From: Flavobacteriaceae bacterium
GTDB taxonomy: Bacteria > Bacteroidota > Bacteroidia > Flavobacteriales > Flavobacteriaceae
DNA length: 64,000 bases
Direction: 5' to 3'
Assembly: GCA_021648265.1 (NCBI GenBank)
Contig: JAKITD010000004.1
Span: 24,350-88,349 of the forward strand
The translations under genes were made by a program, and so were the position numbers. A model generated the notes under the pieces. That model was not told where the DNA came from. It saw nothing but the letters and a program-made list of their open reading frames with translations, and did not search any database. Shown here one piece after another: positions 36,235 to 45,107 of this stretch (position 1 is its first letter; every line of letters starts with the position of its first letter).

Positions 36235-38526
36235 ATGAAAAAACTATTATTATTACTAACTGTTTTATTTACAGTTAATTCATTCTCTCAAGTTACAAAC
36301 GAAGGGAAGCCCCATAGTTGGAAACAGTTAAACGATACTCAAAACATACAACCTAATCTATTACCAAGTTTTGATTTAAAAGCGATCCAAGATGAAGACA
36401 AAGTAAATGACGGTCTTTTTGATAGACCATGGCGATTTGGATTTATGCATAGTGTGGACTATGGTTTTGAACAAGGACAATGGGATGTTTTAGACAATGG
36501 AGACCGAATTTGGAGAATTCTAATCACTTCGCCAGGTGCACTTTCTTTAAACGTTATTTTTGATGACTTTTTTGTACCTGAAGGAAGTACAGTTTACTTA
36601 TATAACAACGACAAAACAGACCTTTTAGGAGCTTATACTTCAATACAAAATCAAGAAAGCGGAATATTAGGCACTTGGCTTGTACAAGGTGACTCTCTAT
36701 GGATTGAGTACTACGAACCTGCCAATGTTTCTGGCCAAGGAAGACTACACATTGCAAAAGCAACTCATGGTTACCGAAATGCAGAAACATTTAATTTAGC
36801 TAAAGGATTAAATGACTCTGGAGATTGCAATCTTGATGTTGATTGCCCAATAGGTTCTGACTGGGAAGTATTAAAAGACCTTAATAAAAGGTCCGCAGGA
36901 ATTTTATTATCAGGCGGTAGTGGATTCTGCTCTGGTGCCTTAGTAAACAATACCGCAAACGATGGGAAACCTTATTTTTTAACTGCCAATCATTGTTTTA
37001 GCAATCCAGGTGCTTGGGCGTTTAGATTTGGATGGATTAGTCCAGACCCAGTTTGTGCCGCTACTACTAACAGTACCAATGGACCAACTAATTTAACTAT
37101 TAGTGGGGCAACCTTAAAAGCTAGAAGCGCAAATGCCGATTTTTGTTTAGTAGAAATTAACAGTCCTATTCCTGTAGCTTGGGATAGAGTTTGGGCTGGT
37201 TGGGACAAGAGCGATAATTTTCCAGATTTTCAAGTAAGTATTCATCATCCAAGAGGCGATATTATGAAAGTTTGCCGTGATGATGATCCAGCAACCAAAG
37301 AAGTAAATGCCGGAGCACAAACCTGGGAAATTCTTGGAGGAGCTAGTGGAGGCTGGGAACTTGGTGTTACAGAGCCTGGATCTTCTGGATCGCCTCTTTT
37401 TGACCAAGACGGAAGAGTTATTGGTCAATTATTTGGTGGTGCTGCTGCCTGTTCTGGAACAAACGACAATGGAGCTTTTGATTATTACGGACGCTTTGGA
37501 GTATCTTGGGATACTGGAGCAACTGCTGCGACTCGTTTAAAGGAATGGTTAGATCCTGCTGGATTAAACCCAGATTTTATAGATAGTTTCCCCCCTTTAA
37601 TAGCTTATGCTCTAGATGGTGCTGTTGGTATTTCTATTCCAAATATAGTTTGTGGCGATACAGAAGTAAACCCTACTATTACATTAACTAATTTTGGTAC
37701 AGGAGACATTACAAGTGCTACAATTGAGTGGAATATTGACGGAGGTGCTAATACAACTATAAACTTTAATGGAAATTTAGCTCAAAACGAATCAGAAATT
37801 TATAATATTGGTCCCATAACAATTTCTGCAGGAACACTTGAAATCAATGCTACTTTAACAGATGTAAATGGGATTACCGATGAGAATACAGCAAACGATA
37901 ATGCTACCAATACTGCCAACATAGATGATAGCTATTTAACTACACAAGTTAATTTAGAATTAACTACAGATGATTATGCTGAAGAAACTAGTTGGGAGTT
38001 TAGAGATTCTAACGGAACCGTTTTATACAGTTTTGGTCCATATCAAGAAACCACAGATGATAATACAACCTTTAATTATTCTTTTGATGTTTCTGAAAAT
38101 GAATGCTATACTTTCGAAATTTTTGATGAATTCGGAGATGGAATTTGTTGTGGTTTCGGAAATGGATCTTATTCATTAACAACAGACAATTCAACTATTA
38201 TATTTAGTGGAGGAGAATTTAGTGGAGATAGTGAAATAACAGAAATTGGTATTGGCGATGACCTTGGTGTTTCTGATAATCTAGCTCAAAATATTATTAT
38301 GTATCCAAATCCAGCAAGTGAATTGTTAAATATAAATATTACAATTAATAATCAAGATTACACTTACTCTATAATTAATATCCTTGGGCAAGTAATTAGA
38401 GAAGGCTCACTTAATAATGGAGTAAATTCTGTTTCAATAAATAATATTGATACTGGTCTTTATTTTGTAAAAGTTGAAGATAATACAACAAATAAATCGG
38501 TTGTAAATAAGTTAATTATTAAATAA
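36235..38526 (+). CDS. Secreted trypsin-like serine protease with T9SS domain
   Basis: An extracellular endopeptidase of the lysyl-endopeptidase/S1 type. The signal peptide ends in SFSQ. A beta pro-region (about 20-190) precedes the protease domain, with His253 (TANHCFSN), Asp302 (ADFCLVEI) and Ser384 (PGSSGSPLFDQDG). A CARDB-like domain (about 455-575) and a beta segment with a DEFGDGICCGFGNGSYSL motif follow. The last 75 residues are a type A T9SS sorting domain (MYPNPASELLNINI...LIIK). It stands alone, closed by a bidirectional terminator. Confidence 0.92.
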   Translation: MKKLLLLLTVLFTVNSFSQVTNEGKPHSWKQLNDTQNIQPNLLPSFDLKAIQDEDKVNDGLFDRPWRFGFMHSVDYGFEQGQWDVLDNGDRIWRILITSPGALSLNVIFDDFFVPEGSTVYLYNNDKTDLLGAYTSIQNQESGILGTWLVQGDSLWIEYYEPANVSGQGRLHIAKATHGYRNAETFNLAKGLNDSGDCNLDVDCPIGSDWEVLKDLNKRSAGILLSGGSGFCSGALVNNTANDGKPYFLTANHCFSNPGAWAFRFGWISPDPVCAATTNSTNGPTNLTISGATLKARSANADFCLVEINSPIPVAWDRVWAGWDKSDNFPDFQVSIHHPRGDIMKVCRDDDPATKEVNAGAQTWEILGGASGGWELGVTEPGSSGSPLFDQDGRVIGQLFGGAAACSGTNDNGAFDYYGRFGVSWDTGATAATRLKEWLDPAGLNPDFIDSFPPLIAYALDGAVGISIPNIVCGDTEVNPTITLTNFGTGDITSATIEWNIDGGANTTINFNGNLAQNESEIYNIGPITISAGTLEINATLTDVNGITDENTANDNATNTANIDDSYLTTQVNLELTTDDYAEETSWEFRDSNGTVLYSFGPYQETTDDNTTFNYSFDVSENECYTFEIFDEFGDGICCGFGNGSYSLTTDNSTIIFSGGEFSGDSEITEIGIGDDLGVSDNLAQNIIMYPNPASELLNINITINNQDYTYSIINILGQVIREGSLNNGVNSVSINNIDTGLYFVKVEDNTTNKSVVNKLIIK

Positions 38527-38560
38527 ACAACTTACTAGATAATATATAATCTTTGATTTA

Positions 38561-38600
38561 AAAAAAAGCTGTCTAAAAATTTATTTAGGCAGCTTTTTTT
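38561..38600. terminator. Bidirectional intrinsic terminator
   Basis: AAAAAAAGCTGTCTAAA and TTTAGGCAGCTTTTTTT pair around a 6-base loop, with one G-T wobble. It sits between the convergent protease and bcp genes and serves both. Confidence 0.85.
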
Positions 38601-38612
38601 AAATAATAATCT

Positions 38613-39065
38613 TTATTCTAATATCTGAGCAGCGTGAGACTTAGTTTTAACTTTGTCTATCACTCGTTCTACAACTCCAGCTGTATTAATAATAAACGTT
38701 TTACGATGAATACCATCATATTCCCTTCCCATAAACTTTTTAGGACCCCAAACTCCAAATAAATTAATAACTTCCTTTTCTTCGTCAGCTAAAAGCGGAA
38801 ATGGAAATTTATATTTATTTCTGAAATTTGTTTGTTTCTTTTCACTATCGGCACTAACACCTAATAATTCATAGCCTTGTTCTTGCAAAATTGTATAGTT
38901 ATCACGTAAATTACAAGCTTCCATAATACAACCAGGTGTACTTGCTTTTGGATAAAAAAATACGATTACTCGTTTGCCTTTATAATCTGAAAAAGATATT
39001 TCAGTACCACCTTGATCTTTCGATGTGAAATTTGGCACCTTATCTCCTGCTTTTAATGTGTCCAT
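38613..39065 (-). CDS. bcp: Thioredoxin-dependent thiol peroxidase (peroxiredoxin Q)
   Basis: Reduces hydrogen peroxide and organic peroxides using thioredoxin in the cytoplasm. FFYPKASTPGCIMEACNLRDN holds the peroxidatic Cys (TPGC) and the resolving Cys five residues on, as in alpha-type BCP enzymes. LGVSADSEKKQTNFRNKYKFPF and KTFIINTAGVVERVI complete the family pattern. Full length at 150 residues. It is divergent from nth, with 29 bases between the start codons. Confidence 0.95.
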   Translation of the reverse strand: MDTLKAGDKVPNFTSKDQGGTEISFSDYKGKRVIVFFYPKASTPGCIMEACNLRDNYTILQEQGYELLGVSADSEKKQTNFRNKYKFPFPLLADEEKEVINLFGVWGPKKFMGREYDGIHRKTFIINTAGVVERVIDKVKTKSHAAQILE

Positions 39066-39094
39066 TTCTTTACTTTTGTGTAAAAGTACATAAA

Positions 39095-39751
39095 ATGACG
39101 AAACAAGAAAAGGTAGATTTTATAATAAACACTTTAAATAATTTATTTCCCGAAACTCCTATACCTTTAGATCATAAAGATCCTTATACTTTATTGATTG
39201 CAGTATTGCTTTCCGCTCAAAGTACCGATAAAGGTGTTAATAAAATTACTCCTATTTTATTCGAAATTGCAGATAACCCTTATGATATGGTCAAACTTTC
39301 TGTTGAAGAAATTAGAGATATTATTAGACCCGCTGGACTTTCACCAATGAAATCGAAAGGAATTCACGGACTATCTGAAATATTAATTAAAAAGTACAAC
39401 GGACAAGTGCCAAAGACCTACGAAGCTCTAGAAGCATTACCTGCTGTGGGTCATAAAACTGCTAGTGTTGTCATGTCACAAGCCTTTAATATTCCTGCTT
39501 TCCCTGTAGATACACATATCCATAGATTAATGTATCGTTGGGGATTAACCAATGGAAAAAACGTAAAGGTTACTGAAAAAGATGCTAAAAGATTATTTCC
39601 TGAAGATTTATGGAACAAATTACATCTTCAAATCATCTTCTACGGAAGACAATACTCGCCAGCAAGAGCTTGGGATTTAGAAAAAGATTTGATTACTACA
39701 ACTATTGGAAGAAAATCTGTTATTAAGGAGTATTATAAAATGAAAAAATAA
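39095..39751 (+). CDS. nth: Endonuclease III lacking the iron-sulfur cluster
   Basis: A base-excision repair glycosylase/AP lyase acting on oxidised pyrimidines. The HhH motif LPAVGHKTASVV carries the catalytic Lys, and FPVDTHIHR carries the catalytic Asp. The usual C-x6-C-x2-C-x5-C cluster after the domain is absent: the region reads YGRQYSPARAWDLEKDLI, with no Cys. I chose MTKQEKVDFI at 39095 (218 residues), because the ORF-track start would lie inside the divergent bcp gene. Confidence 0.92.
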   Translation: MTKQEKVDFIINTLNNLFPETPIPLDHKDPYTLLIAVLLSAQSTDKGVNKITPILFEIADNPYDMVKLSVEEIRDIIRPAGLSPMKSKGIHGLSEILIKKYNGQVPKTYEALEALPAVGHKTASVVMSQAFNIPAFPVDTHIHRLMYRWGLTNGKNVKVTEKDAKRLFPEDLWNKLHLQIIFYGRQYSPARAWDLEKDLITTTIGRKSVIKEYYKMKK

Positions 39752-39760
39752 AACATATAA

Positions 39761-39788
39761 AAAACCTCGAAAGTAATTTCGAGGTTTC
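39761..39788 (+). terminator. Intrinsic terminator of nth
   Basis: AAACCTCGAAA-GTAA-TTTCGAGGTTT is a perfect stem of 11 bp. Its T tract is short, so it may work mainly as a bidirectional barrier between nth and the small CDS on the other strand. Confidence 0.7.
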
Positions 39789-39796
39789 TCCAAAGT

Positions 39797-39949
39797 TTAG
39801 TTTAGAAGTGCTTCAAACTTCAATTTATTATAATCTATAACACTTAAAGCCTTAGAATAATCCAGAAGAAATTTTATTGTTTCTTCTTTTGGAACCATAT
39901 TTTTATTCACGTGCTCCGTGCGTGAGGTTTTAGAGTACATTTTTTGCAT
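39797..39949 (-). CDS. Small conserved-looking protein (50 residues), missed by the ORF track
   Basis: An uninterrupted 51-codon frame encodes MQKMYSKTSRTEHVNKNM followed by VPKEETIKFLLDYSKALSVI and a KFEALLN end. Codon use is like that of neighbouring genes. A short VPKxETIxFLLxYSKxL block of this kind occurs in other flavobacteria as I remember it. It lies 64 bases downstream of the ECF sigma gene on the same strand and ends beside the nth terminator. Function unknown; it may be co-transcribed with the sigma factor. Confidence 0.6.
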   Translation of the reverse strand: MQKMYSKTSRTEHVNKNMVPKEETIKFLLDYSKALSVIDYNKLKFEALLN

Positions 39950-40013
39950 AAAATCGCTTTTTTAAGGTTAGTATTACCTCATAAACGCAGCAAAAGACTA
40001 TTTATTGTATTAG

Positions 40014-40598
40014 TTAGTTGGTTAACACAATATTATGTTTATCAATTACTTTCCGTAAATTAATAAGTGCATAACGCATTCTCCCTAAAGCGGTATTAAT
40101 ACTTACTCCTGTTTGTTCGCTAATATCTTTAAAACTCATTTCTTTATAAATACGCATTAACAGTACTTCTTTCTGATCATCTGGTAACTCTTGAATCAAC
40201 CTTCTTAAGTCACTTTCTACCTGACCTTTAATCATTTTCTTCTCTGCATTTAACGAACCGTCACATAGAACAGAAAAAATATTAAAATCTGAATTATTTT
40301 CAAATTTAGGCATTCTGTTATTTTTTCTAAAATGATCTATTACCAAATTATGAGAAATACGCATTACCCAAGGAATAAATTTTCCTTCTTCATTATAAGA
40401 TCCCTTTTTTAAAGTTCTTATAACTTTAATAAATGTGTCCTGAAAAATATCTTCAGTAACATCTCTATCATATACTTTAGAGTATATAAAACTGTAAATT
40501 CTTTGTTTGTGTCTGGTAATTAATTCGCTTATAGCACATTCATCACCTTTCATGTAAGCGCTAACTAATTGCGCATCTGTAGATTTGCTTTTCATCAT
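40014..40598 (-). CDS. ECF-type RNA polymerase sigma factor
   Basis: A 194-residue sigma-70 family factor of the extracytoplasmic-function type. Region 2 (ELITRHKQRIYSFIYSKV, EDIFQDTFIKVIRTLKKG) and region 4 (ELPDDQKEVLLMRIYKEMS, SINTALGRMRYALINLRK) are complete, with no extra domains. No anti-sigma gene is adjacent, so the signal cannot be guessed. It is transcribed divergently from uvrA across a 252-bp gap that holds the uvrA promoter and otherwise nothing I recognise. Confidence 0.92.
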   Translation of the reverse strand: MMKSKSTDAQLVSAYMKGDECAISELITRHKQRIYSFIYSKVYDRDVTEDIFQDTFIKVIRTLKKGSYNEEGKFIPWVMRISHNLVIDHFRKNNRMPKFENNSDFNIFSVLCDGSLNAEKKMIKGQVESDLRRLIQELPDDQKEVLLMRIYKEMSFKDISEQTGVSINTALGRMRYALINLRKVIDKHNIVLTN

Positions 40599-40811
40599 AA
40601 CATTACTTTTAAATATAAAACAACTATATATGGGGGTTGTTTAGAGTTTTTATTTATAATTTAAAAAAGTAGTATTATCCTATAGGCAATGATTTTAATT
40701 ATTTTGTGAGGTGTAAATATAATAACAAAGTTTTAACAAATGCAAAAAAAATTGAATAAATCTATAAAAAAATATTAATTCTCCTTTTTTCTTTTCTCTA
40801 TTCCTAAGTAG

Positions 40812-40819
40812 TATCTTTG
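40812..40819 (+). promoter_or_regulatory. -7 promoter box of uvrA
   Basis: TATCTTTG is a perfect TAnnTTTG box, 32 bases before the uvrA TTG start. The -33 element is weak. Confidence 0.55.
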
Positions 40820-40850
40820 CTAAATTCCTATTAATTTTGAATAATATAAA

Positions 40851-43667
40851 TTGAATTTCGACAAACTAGATACCAAAAAACACATCATCATTCAAGGTGC
40901 AAAATTGCATAATTTGAAGAATATTTCTGTAGCCATTCCTAGAAATAAATTAGTGGTAATTACCGGCTTATCTGGAAGTGGAAAATCTAGTCTCGCCTTC
41001 GATACACTCTATGCTGAAGGACAACGAAGGTATGTGGAAAGTTTATCATCTTATGCACGTCAGTTTTTAGGAAGACTCAACAAACCTAAAGTAGATTCAA
41101 TCAAAGGTATTTCACCAGCGATTGCCATTGAACAGAAAGTAAATTCTACCAATCCACGATCGACCGTTGGAACTTCCACCGAAATCTATGATTACCTGAA
41201 ATTATTATTTACAAGAATTGGGAAAACTATTTCACCAATTTCAGGAAAAGAAGTGAAAAAAGATAACATTTCGGATGTAATCAATTACATAAAGCAGTTT
41301 TCTGAAGGCGAAAAACTCCTCCTCCTCGCTCCTATTCAATTAGAAGAAGGAAGAACAATGGAAAACAAATTAATAGCATTAGCACAACAAGGATATGCTC
41401 GTGTTAAGTTTGAAAATACCGTTTTTCGGTTGGATGAATTAAAAGGTAAATCACTTCCGAAGAAAATAGATGTAGTCGTAGATCGTATCATTACCAAAGA
41501 CAATGAAGATTTTTACAATAGATTGGCAGATGCAGTGGAAATGTCATTCTTTGAAGGAAAAGGTAAACTTTATATTGAGAAACTTTCAGGCATCTCTTCC
41601 GAAGCAAATGCGAAGGAATACGAATCAATAAAAGAATTTAATAATCGCTTTGAAGCAGACGGGATTACATTTTTAACTCCCAATGTGCATCTATTCAGTT
41701 TTAATAATCCGTATGGTGCTTGTGAAACTTGCGAAGGTTATGGCGATGTAATTGGTATTGATGATGATTTGGTGATACCTAACACTGCACTTTCCGTTTT
41801 TGAAAATGCCATATTTGCTTGGCGTGGCGAAAGTATGAGTTGGTATCGCGATCAATTGGTGAATTCAGCTTATAAATTTGATTTTCCTATTCATAAACCT
41901 TGGTTTGAGCTTTCCGAAGAGCAAAAACAATTAGTTTGGGACGGAAACAAACATTTTACTGGATTGAATGAGTTTTTTGAGGAACTGACTTCTAAAAGTT
42001 ATAAAATCCAAAATCGAGTGATGCTTTCTCGCTATCGAGGAAAAACAAAATGTAGCACTTGTAAGGGAAAGAGATTACGGATAGAAGCAAGTTATGTTAA
42101 GATTAACGGAACCGCTATTCAGGAATTAGTGGAACTTCCTCTAGAAAAAGCATCCCTATTTTTTAAAAATTTAAAACTTAATAAATACGATCAAGTAATT
42201 GCTAAACGATTATTGATTGAAATTAACAACCGTCTCAAATTCTTAATCGATGTAGGTTTGAGCTATTTAACATTAAACAGAAAGTCAAATACGCTTTCTG
42301 GAGGAGAATCACAACGAATTAATTTAGCAACCTCCTTAGGAAGCAGCTTGGTAGGCTCTATGTATATTCTCGACGAACCTAGTATTGGTTTGCATCCAAA
42401 AGATACTGAACGATTAATTGAAGTATTAAAAAATCTTCGTGATTTAGGAAATACCGTAATCGTTGTCGAACACGATGAAGATATTATGAAAGCTGCCGAT
42501 GAAATTATAGATATAGGTCCAGAGGCGGGAACTTTTGGCGGTGAAGTTGTAGCTTCAGGAAGTTATGAAGATTTATTAAAATCGAATTCCCTTACTGCCA
42601 ACTATTTAAATGGAGTACTTTCAATTGAAGTTCCAAGCAAAAGGAGAACTTCAAAAAATAATATTCAACTTTTTGGTGCCAGACATAACAATCTTAAAAA
42701 TATAGATGTTACTTTCCCTTTAGGTTGTTTTACGGCAATTACGGGAGTTTCAGGAAGTGGAAAAAGCACCTTGGTTAAAAAAATATTATATCCTGCAATG
42801 CTGAAAGAAATTGGAGGCTATGGTGAAAAGCCTGGGCAATTCAGTAAAATTGAAGGAGATTTTTCAAGTTTAAAAAATGTAGAATTTATCAATCAGAATC
42901 CTATTGGGCGTTCAAGTCGTTCTAATCCTGTTACTTACATCAAAGCTTACGATGATATTCGGAATTTGTATGCTCGTCAAAAACTTTCGAACATTCGAGG
43001 GTATAAAGCCAAGCATTTTTCTTTTAATGTAGATGGAGGTCGGTGTGAAAATTGTAAAGGGGAAGGCGAAGTGACTATCGAAATGCAATTTATGGCAGAT
43101 GTCCATTTAGAATGTGATGTTTGTAAAGGAAGGCGTTTTAAAAAGGAAGTACTAGAAATACATTTCAACAAGAAAAGCATTCACGATATTTTAAGTATGA
43201 CAGTTGATGATGCGATTGATTTCTTTAAACTTCACGGAGAAAAGAAAATCACCAATAAACTACAACCGCTTCAAGATGTTGGATTGGGTTATGTTCAATT
43301 AGGACAAAGTTCATCTACCCTTTCTGGTGGTGAAGCACAACGAATTAAATTAGCTTCCTTTTTAGTTAAAGGAAATACTAAAGAAAAAGCCTTATTTATT
43401 TTCGATGAACCAACTACTGGACTTCATTTTCACGATATTAATAAATTACTAGCCTCTTTCTATGCTTTGTTAGATAAAGGACATACCGTAATTGTAGTAG
43501 AACATAATATGGACTTGATAAAATGTGCTGACCATATTATTGATTTAGGATTAGAAGGTGGCGAAAAAGGTGGTAAAGTAATGGCGGAAGGAACTCCGGA
43601 AGAAGTTTCAAAAAGCAAAAAGTCACTAACTGCAAAATACCTTTTAGAGAAATTCATAGTTAAATAA
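40851..43667 (+). CDS. uvrA: Excinuclease ABC subunit A
   Basis: The damage-recognition ATPase of nucleotide excision repair; a dimer that loads UvrB onto DNA. Two ABC ATPase halves are present: Walker A GLSGSGKSSLAF and GVSGSGKSTLVK, signatures LSGGESQRINLA and LSGGEAQRIKLA, Walker B segments ending in DEPS and DEPT. Zinc-binding cysteine pairs are in CETCEGYGD, CSTCKGKRL, CENCKGEGE and CDVCKGRRF. The start is TTG at 40851 (MNFDKLDTKKHIIIQGAK); no in-frame ATG exists near it. Full length at 938 residues. Confidence 0.97.
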   Translation: MNFDKLDTKKHIIIQGAKLHNLKNISVAIPRNKLVVITGLSGSGKSSLAFDTLYAEGQRRYVESLSSYARQFLGRLNKPKVDSIKGISPAIAIEQKVNSTNPRSTVGTSTEIYDYLKLLFTRIGKTISPISGKEVKKDNISDVINYIKQFSEGEKLLLLAPIQLEEGRTMENKLIALAQQGYARVKFENTVFRLDELKGKSLPKKIDVVVDRIITKDNEDFYNRLADAVEMSFFEGKGKLYIEKLSGISSEANAKEYESIKEFNNRFEADGITFLTPNVHLFSFNNPYGACETCEGYGDVIGIDDDLVIPNTALSVFENAIFAWRGESMSWYRDQLVNSAYKFDFPIHKPWFELSEEQKQLVWDGNKHFTGLNEFFEELTSKSYKIQNRVMLSRYRGKTKCSTCKGKRLRIEASYVKINGTAIQELVELPLEKASLFFKNLKLNKYDQVIAKRLLIEINNRLKFLIDVGLSYLTLNRKSNTLSGGESQRINLATSLGSSLVGSMYILDEPSIGLHPKDTERLIEVLKNLRDLGNTVIVVEHDEDIMKAADEIIDIGPEAGTFGGEVVASGSYEDLLKSNSLTANYLNGVLSIEVPSKRRTSKNNIQLFGARHNNLKNIDVTFPLGCFTAITGVSGSGKSTLVKKILYPAMLKEIGGYGEKPGQFSKIEGDFSSLKNVEFINQNPIGRSSRSNPVTYIKAYDDIRNLYARQKLSNIRGYKAKHFSFNVDGGRCENCKGEGEVTIEMQFMADVHLECDVCKGRRFKKEVLEIHFNKKSIHDILSMTVDDAIDFFKLHGEKKITNKLQPLQDVGLGYVQLGQSSSTLSGGEAQRIKLASFLVKGNTKEKALFIFDEPTTGLHFHDINKLLASFYALLDKGHTVIVVEHNMDLIKCADHIIDLGLEGGEKGGKVMAEGTPEEVSKSKKSLTAKYLLEKFIVK

Positions 43668-43695
43668 ATCATAAACCAGCAGAAATATATTTTTA

Positions 43696-43711
43696 TGGCA
43701 CGGTGATTGCA
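43696..43711 (+). promoter_or_regulatory. Sigma-54 (RpoN) type promoter
   Basis: TGGCAC-GGTGA-TTGCA matches the -24/-12 consensus (TGGCACN5TTGCA) at every key position, with GG and GC in place. Transcription would start near 43722. No gene follows before a terminator at 43779. Confidence 0.65.
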
Positions 43712-43721
43712 AACTGTATTT

Positions 43722-43812
43722 CCGTAAAGTAATAAGTTATACTTTCATATAAAGTTTTGGTTGGTTAGTTTTTAAAATCCGTTTTCAGATTTATTCTGAA
43801 GGCGGTTTTTTT
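43722..43812 (+). ncRNA. Candidate small RNA between a sigma-54 promoter and a terminator
   Basis: A transcript from the promoter at 43696 would run about 90 nt to the terminator at 43779-43812. No ORF of note lies in it. The segment TTTTGGTTGGTTAGTTTTTA just before the terminator resembles TTTGGTTAGTTAGTTTTGA before the terminator at 45073, so the unit may instead be a promoter-terminator shell left after loss of a gene. Confidence 0.35.
43779..43812 (+). terminator. Intrinsic terminator
   Basis: CCGTTTTCAGA and TCTGAAGGCGG pair (two G-T wobbles) around a 5-base loop, followed by a T7 run. Confidence 0.75.
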
Positions 43813-43891
43813 AGTTTTACAAATTATTTTCAGAAATCAACTAATTTTCAATTCACCTCTAAAGCACCGTATATATTGCCTTTATAATTTA

Positions 43892-43907
43892 TGGCACAAT
43901 CATTGAT
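43892..43907 (+). promoter_or_regulatory. Sigma-54-like promoter (imperfect)
   Basis: TGGCAC-AATCA-TTGAT keeps the -24 element but has TTGAT instead of TTGCA at -12. It lies 50 bases before the gene at 43957, and by parallel with the perfect site at 43696 it probably drives that gene. Confidence 0.4.
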
Positions 43908-43956
43908 ACTGTAACAATGAACAATTAAACGGAATGTTTAACCTAAAATTTGAATT

Positions 43957-45051
43957 ATGAAAAACTCAATCACATTAGCAATCGGAATTTTCTTTATAAG
44001 TATATTTTCAGTAATAGCTTCAGAAGAACAAAACAATAATTACTACGGAAACGGTTATGGGAAATCATACATTTTCACAGAACAAAATGTAGAGTTTTCA
44101 GTATATCCTGATGGACAATTTGATTTTACCTATTTAGGAAACTACAATGGTTCAAGTTCTAGTTTAATAATTAGTTCTCCAAATGTAAACATCAGTTATA
44201 ATTCGGGTTATAATTACGATATGTATGTGCAATATGATGATTATGGAGCGGTAATTCAAGTAGAAGATATTCCAATTTATTATGACGAATTTGGACGAAT
44301 TGCTCAAGCTGGTTCAGTAGAGATTAGGTATTATAATAGTCGTATAGTTCGTGTTGGAGGATTAAACGTTTATTATAACAATTACGGAAATTTTGCCTAC
44401 ACAATGGGCTATATAAATCCATATAATCATTACTATGTTTATAGACCTTGGCACTCTTATTATGTTCGCCCATTTTATGCGAGTTGTGTAGTATATAATT
44501 ATCCTTACAGAAGATATTATCAACCAACACGATATGATTTTAATGTTCATTCTAATTACTATTCTAACAGAGGAAGAAGCAATATTGCTTACACCAACGG
44601 AAGAAGAAGTTTTAACAACCCAGGAAGTCGTGTTCATTATAAAAACGGAAGAACTGCGGTTAATAAAGAGTATAAATCTAATAGAAGAAATACATCTGTA
44701 GCAACTACTAATTCAAGAAGTGGAAATTCAAGTACTAAAAGAAGTTATTCTTCAAGTAAAAATAACTCGAAAAGCACTAGATATAATGCTTCTTCCAATA
44801 ATTCGAATACTAGAAAAGTATCTTATAGTAGAAGCAATCATACGACAAAACCTGTTCCAAGATCTAATTATAAAAGATCTTCAAACACTACAAAACAAAA
44901 GAAAGCTGTGACAACAAACAAAAGAAACAGCTCGTATAAAAGTAATACTAGAAAAACTGTAGCAACAAACTCCACTAGAAGCAGTTCAAGCAACAGAAAA
45001 ACAAGTACAAATTCTCGAAGTAGCTCTTCAAAACTTAGCAGAGGATTATAA
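43957..45051 (+). CDS. Secreted low-complexity protein: Tyr/Asn-rich N-part, basic Ser/Arg/Lys tail
   Basis: The signal peptide ends near SVIAS. Residues 20-185 are rich in Tyr, Asn and Gly with short beta-like repeats (PIYYDEFGRI, VYYNNYGNF). Residues 190-364 are almost only Ser, Asn, Thr, Arg and Lys (NSRSGNSSTKRSYSSSKNN), strongly basic and surely disordered. I recognise no family. Such a tail may bind nucleic acid, polysaccharide or cell-wall polymer, but that is inference. It probably uses the sigma-54-like promoter upstream, and a terminator follows. Confidence 0.7.
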   Translation: MKNSITLAIGIFFISIFSVIASEEQNNNYYGNGYGKSYIFTEQNVEFSVYPDGQFDFTYLGNYNGSSSSLIISSPNVNISYNSGYNYDMYVQYDDYGAVIQVEDIPIYYDEFGRIAQAGSVEIRYYNSRIVRVGGLNVYYNNYGNFAYTMGYINPYNHYYVYRPWHSYYVRPFYASCVVYNYPYRRYYQPTRYDFNVHSNYYSNRGRSNIAYTNGRRSFNNPGSRVHYKNGRTAVNKEYKSNRRNTSVATTNSRSGNSSTKRSYSSSKNNSKSTRYNASSNNSNTRKVSYSRSNHTTKPVPRSNYKRSSNTTKQKKAVTTNKRNSSYKSNTRKTVATNSTRSSSSNRKTSTNSRSSSSKLSRGL

Positions 45052-45072
45052 AACTTTGGTTAGTTAGTTTTG

Positions 45073-45107
45073 AAACCCTCGTTAGACAATATGTTTATCG
45101 AGGGTTT
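45073..45107. terminator. Bidirectional intrinsic terminator
   Basis: AAACCCTCG and CGAGGGTTT form a 9-bp stem followed by a T-rich tract. It overlaps the last codons of the convergent glycosyltransferase gene. Confidence 0.7.

Noticed and set aside
44324-44637. Minus-strand ORFs inside the low-complexity secreted protein
   Set aside because: The Tyr/Asn-rich coding strand naturally leaves the complement open; the products look random.
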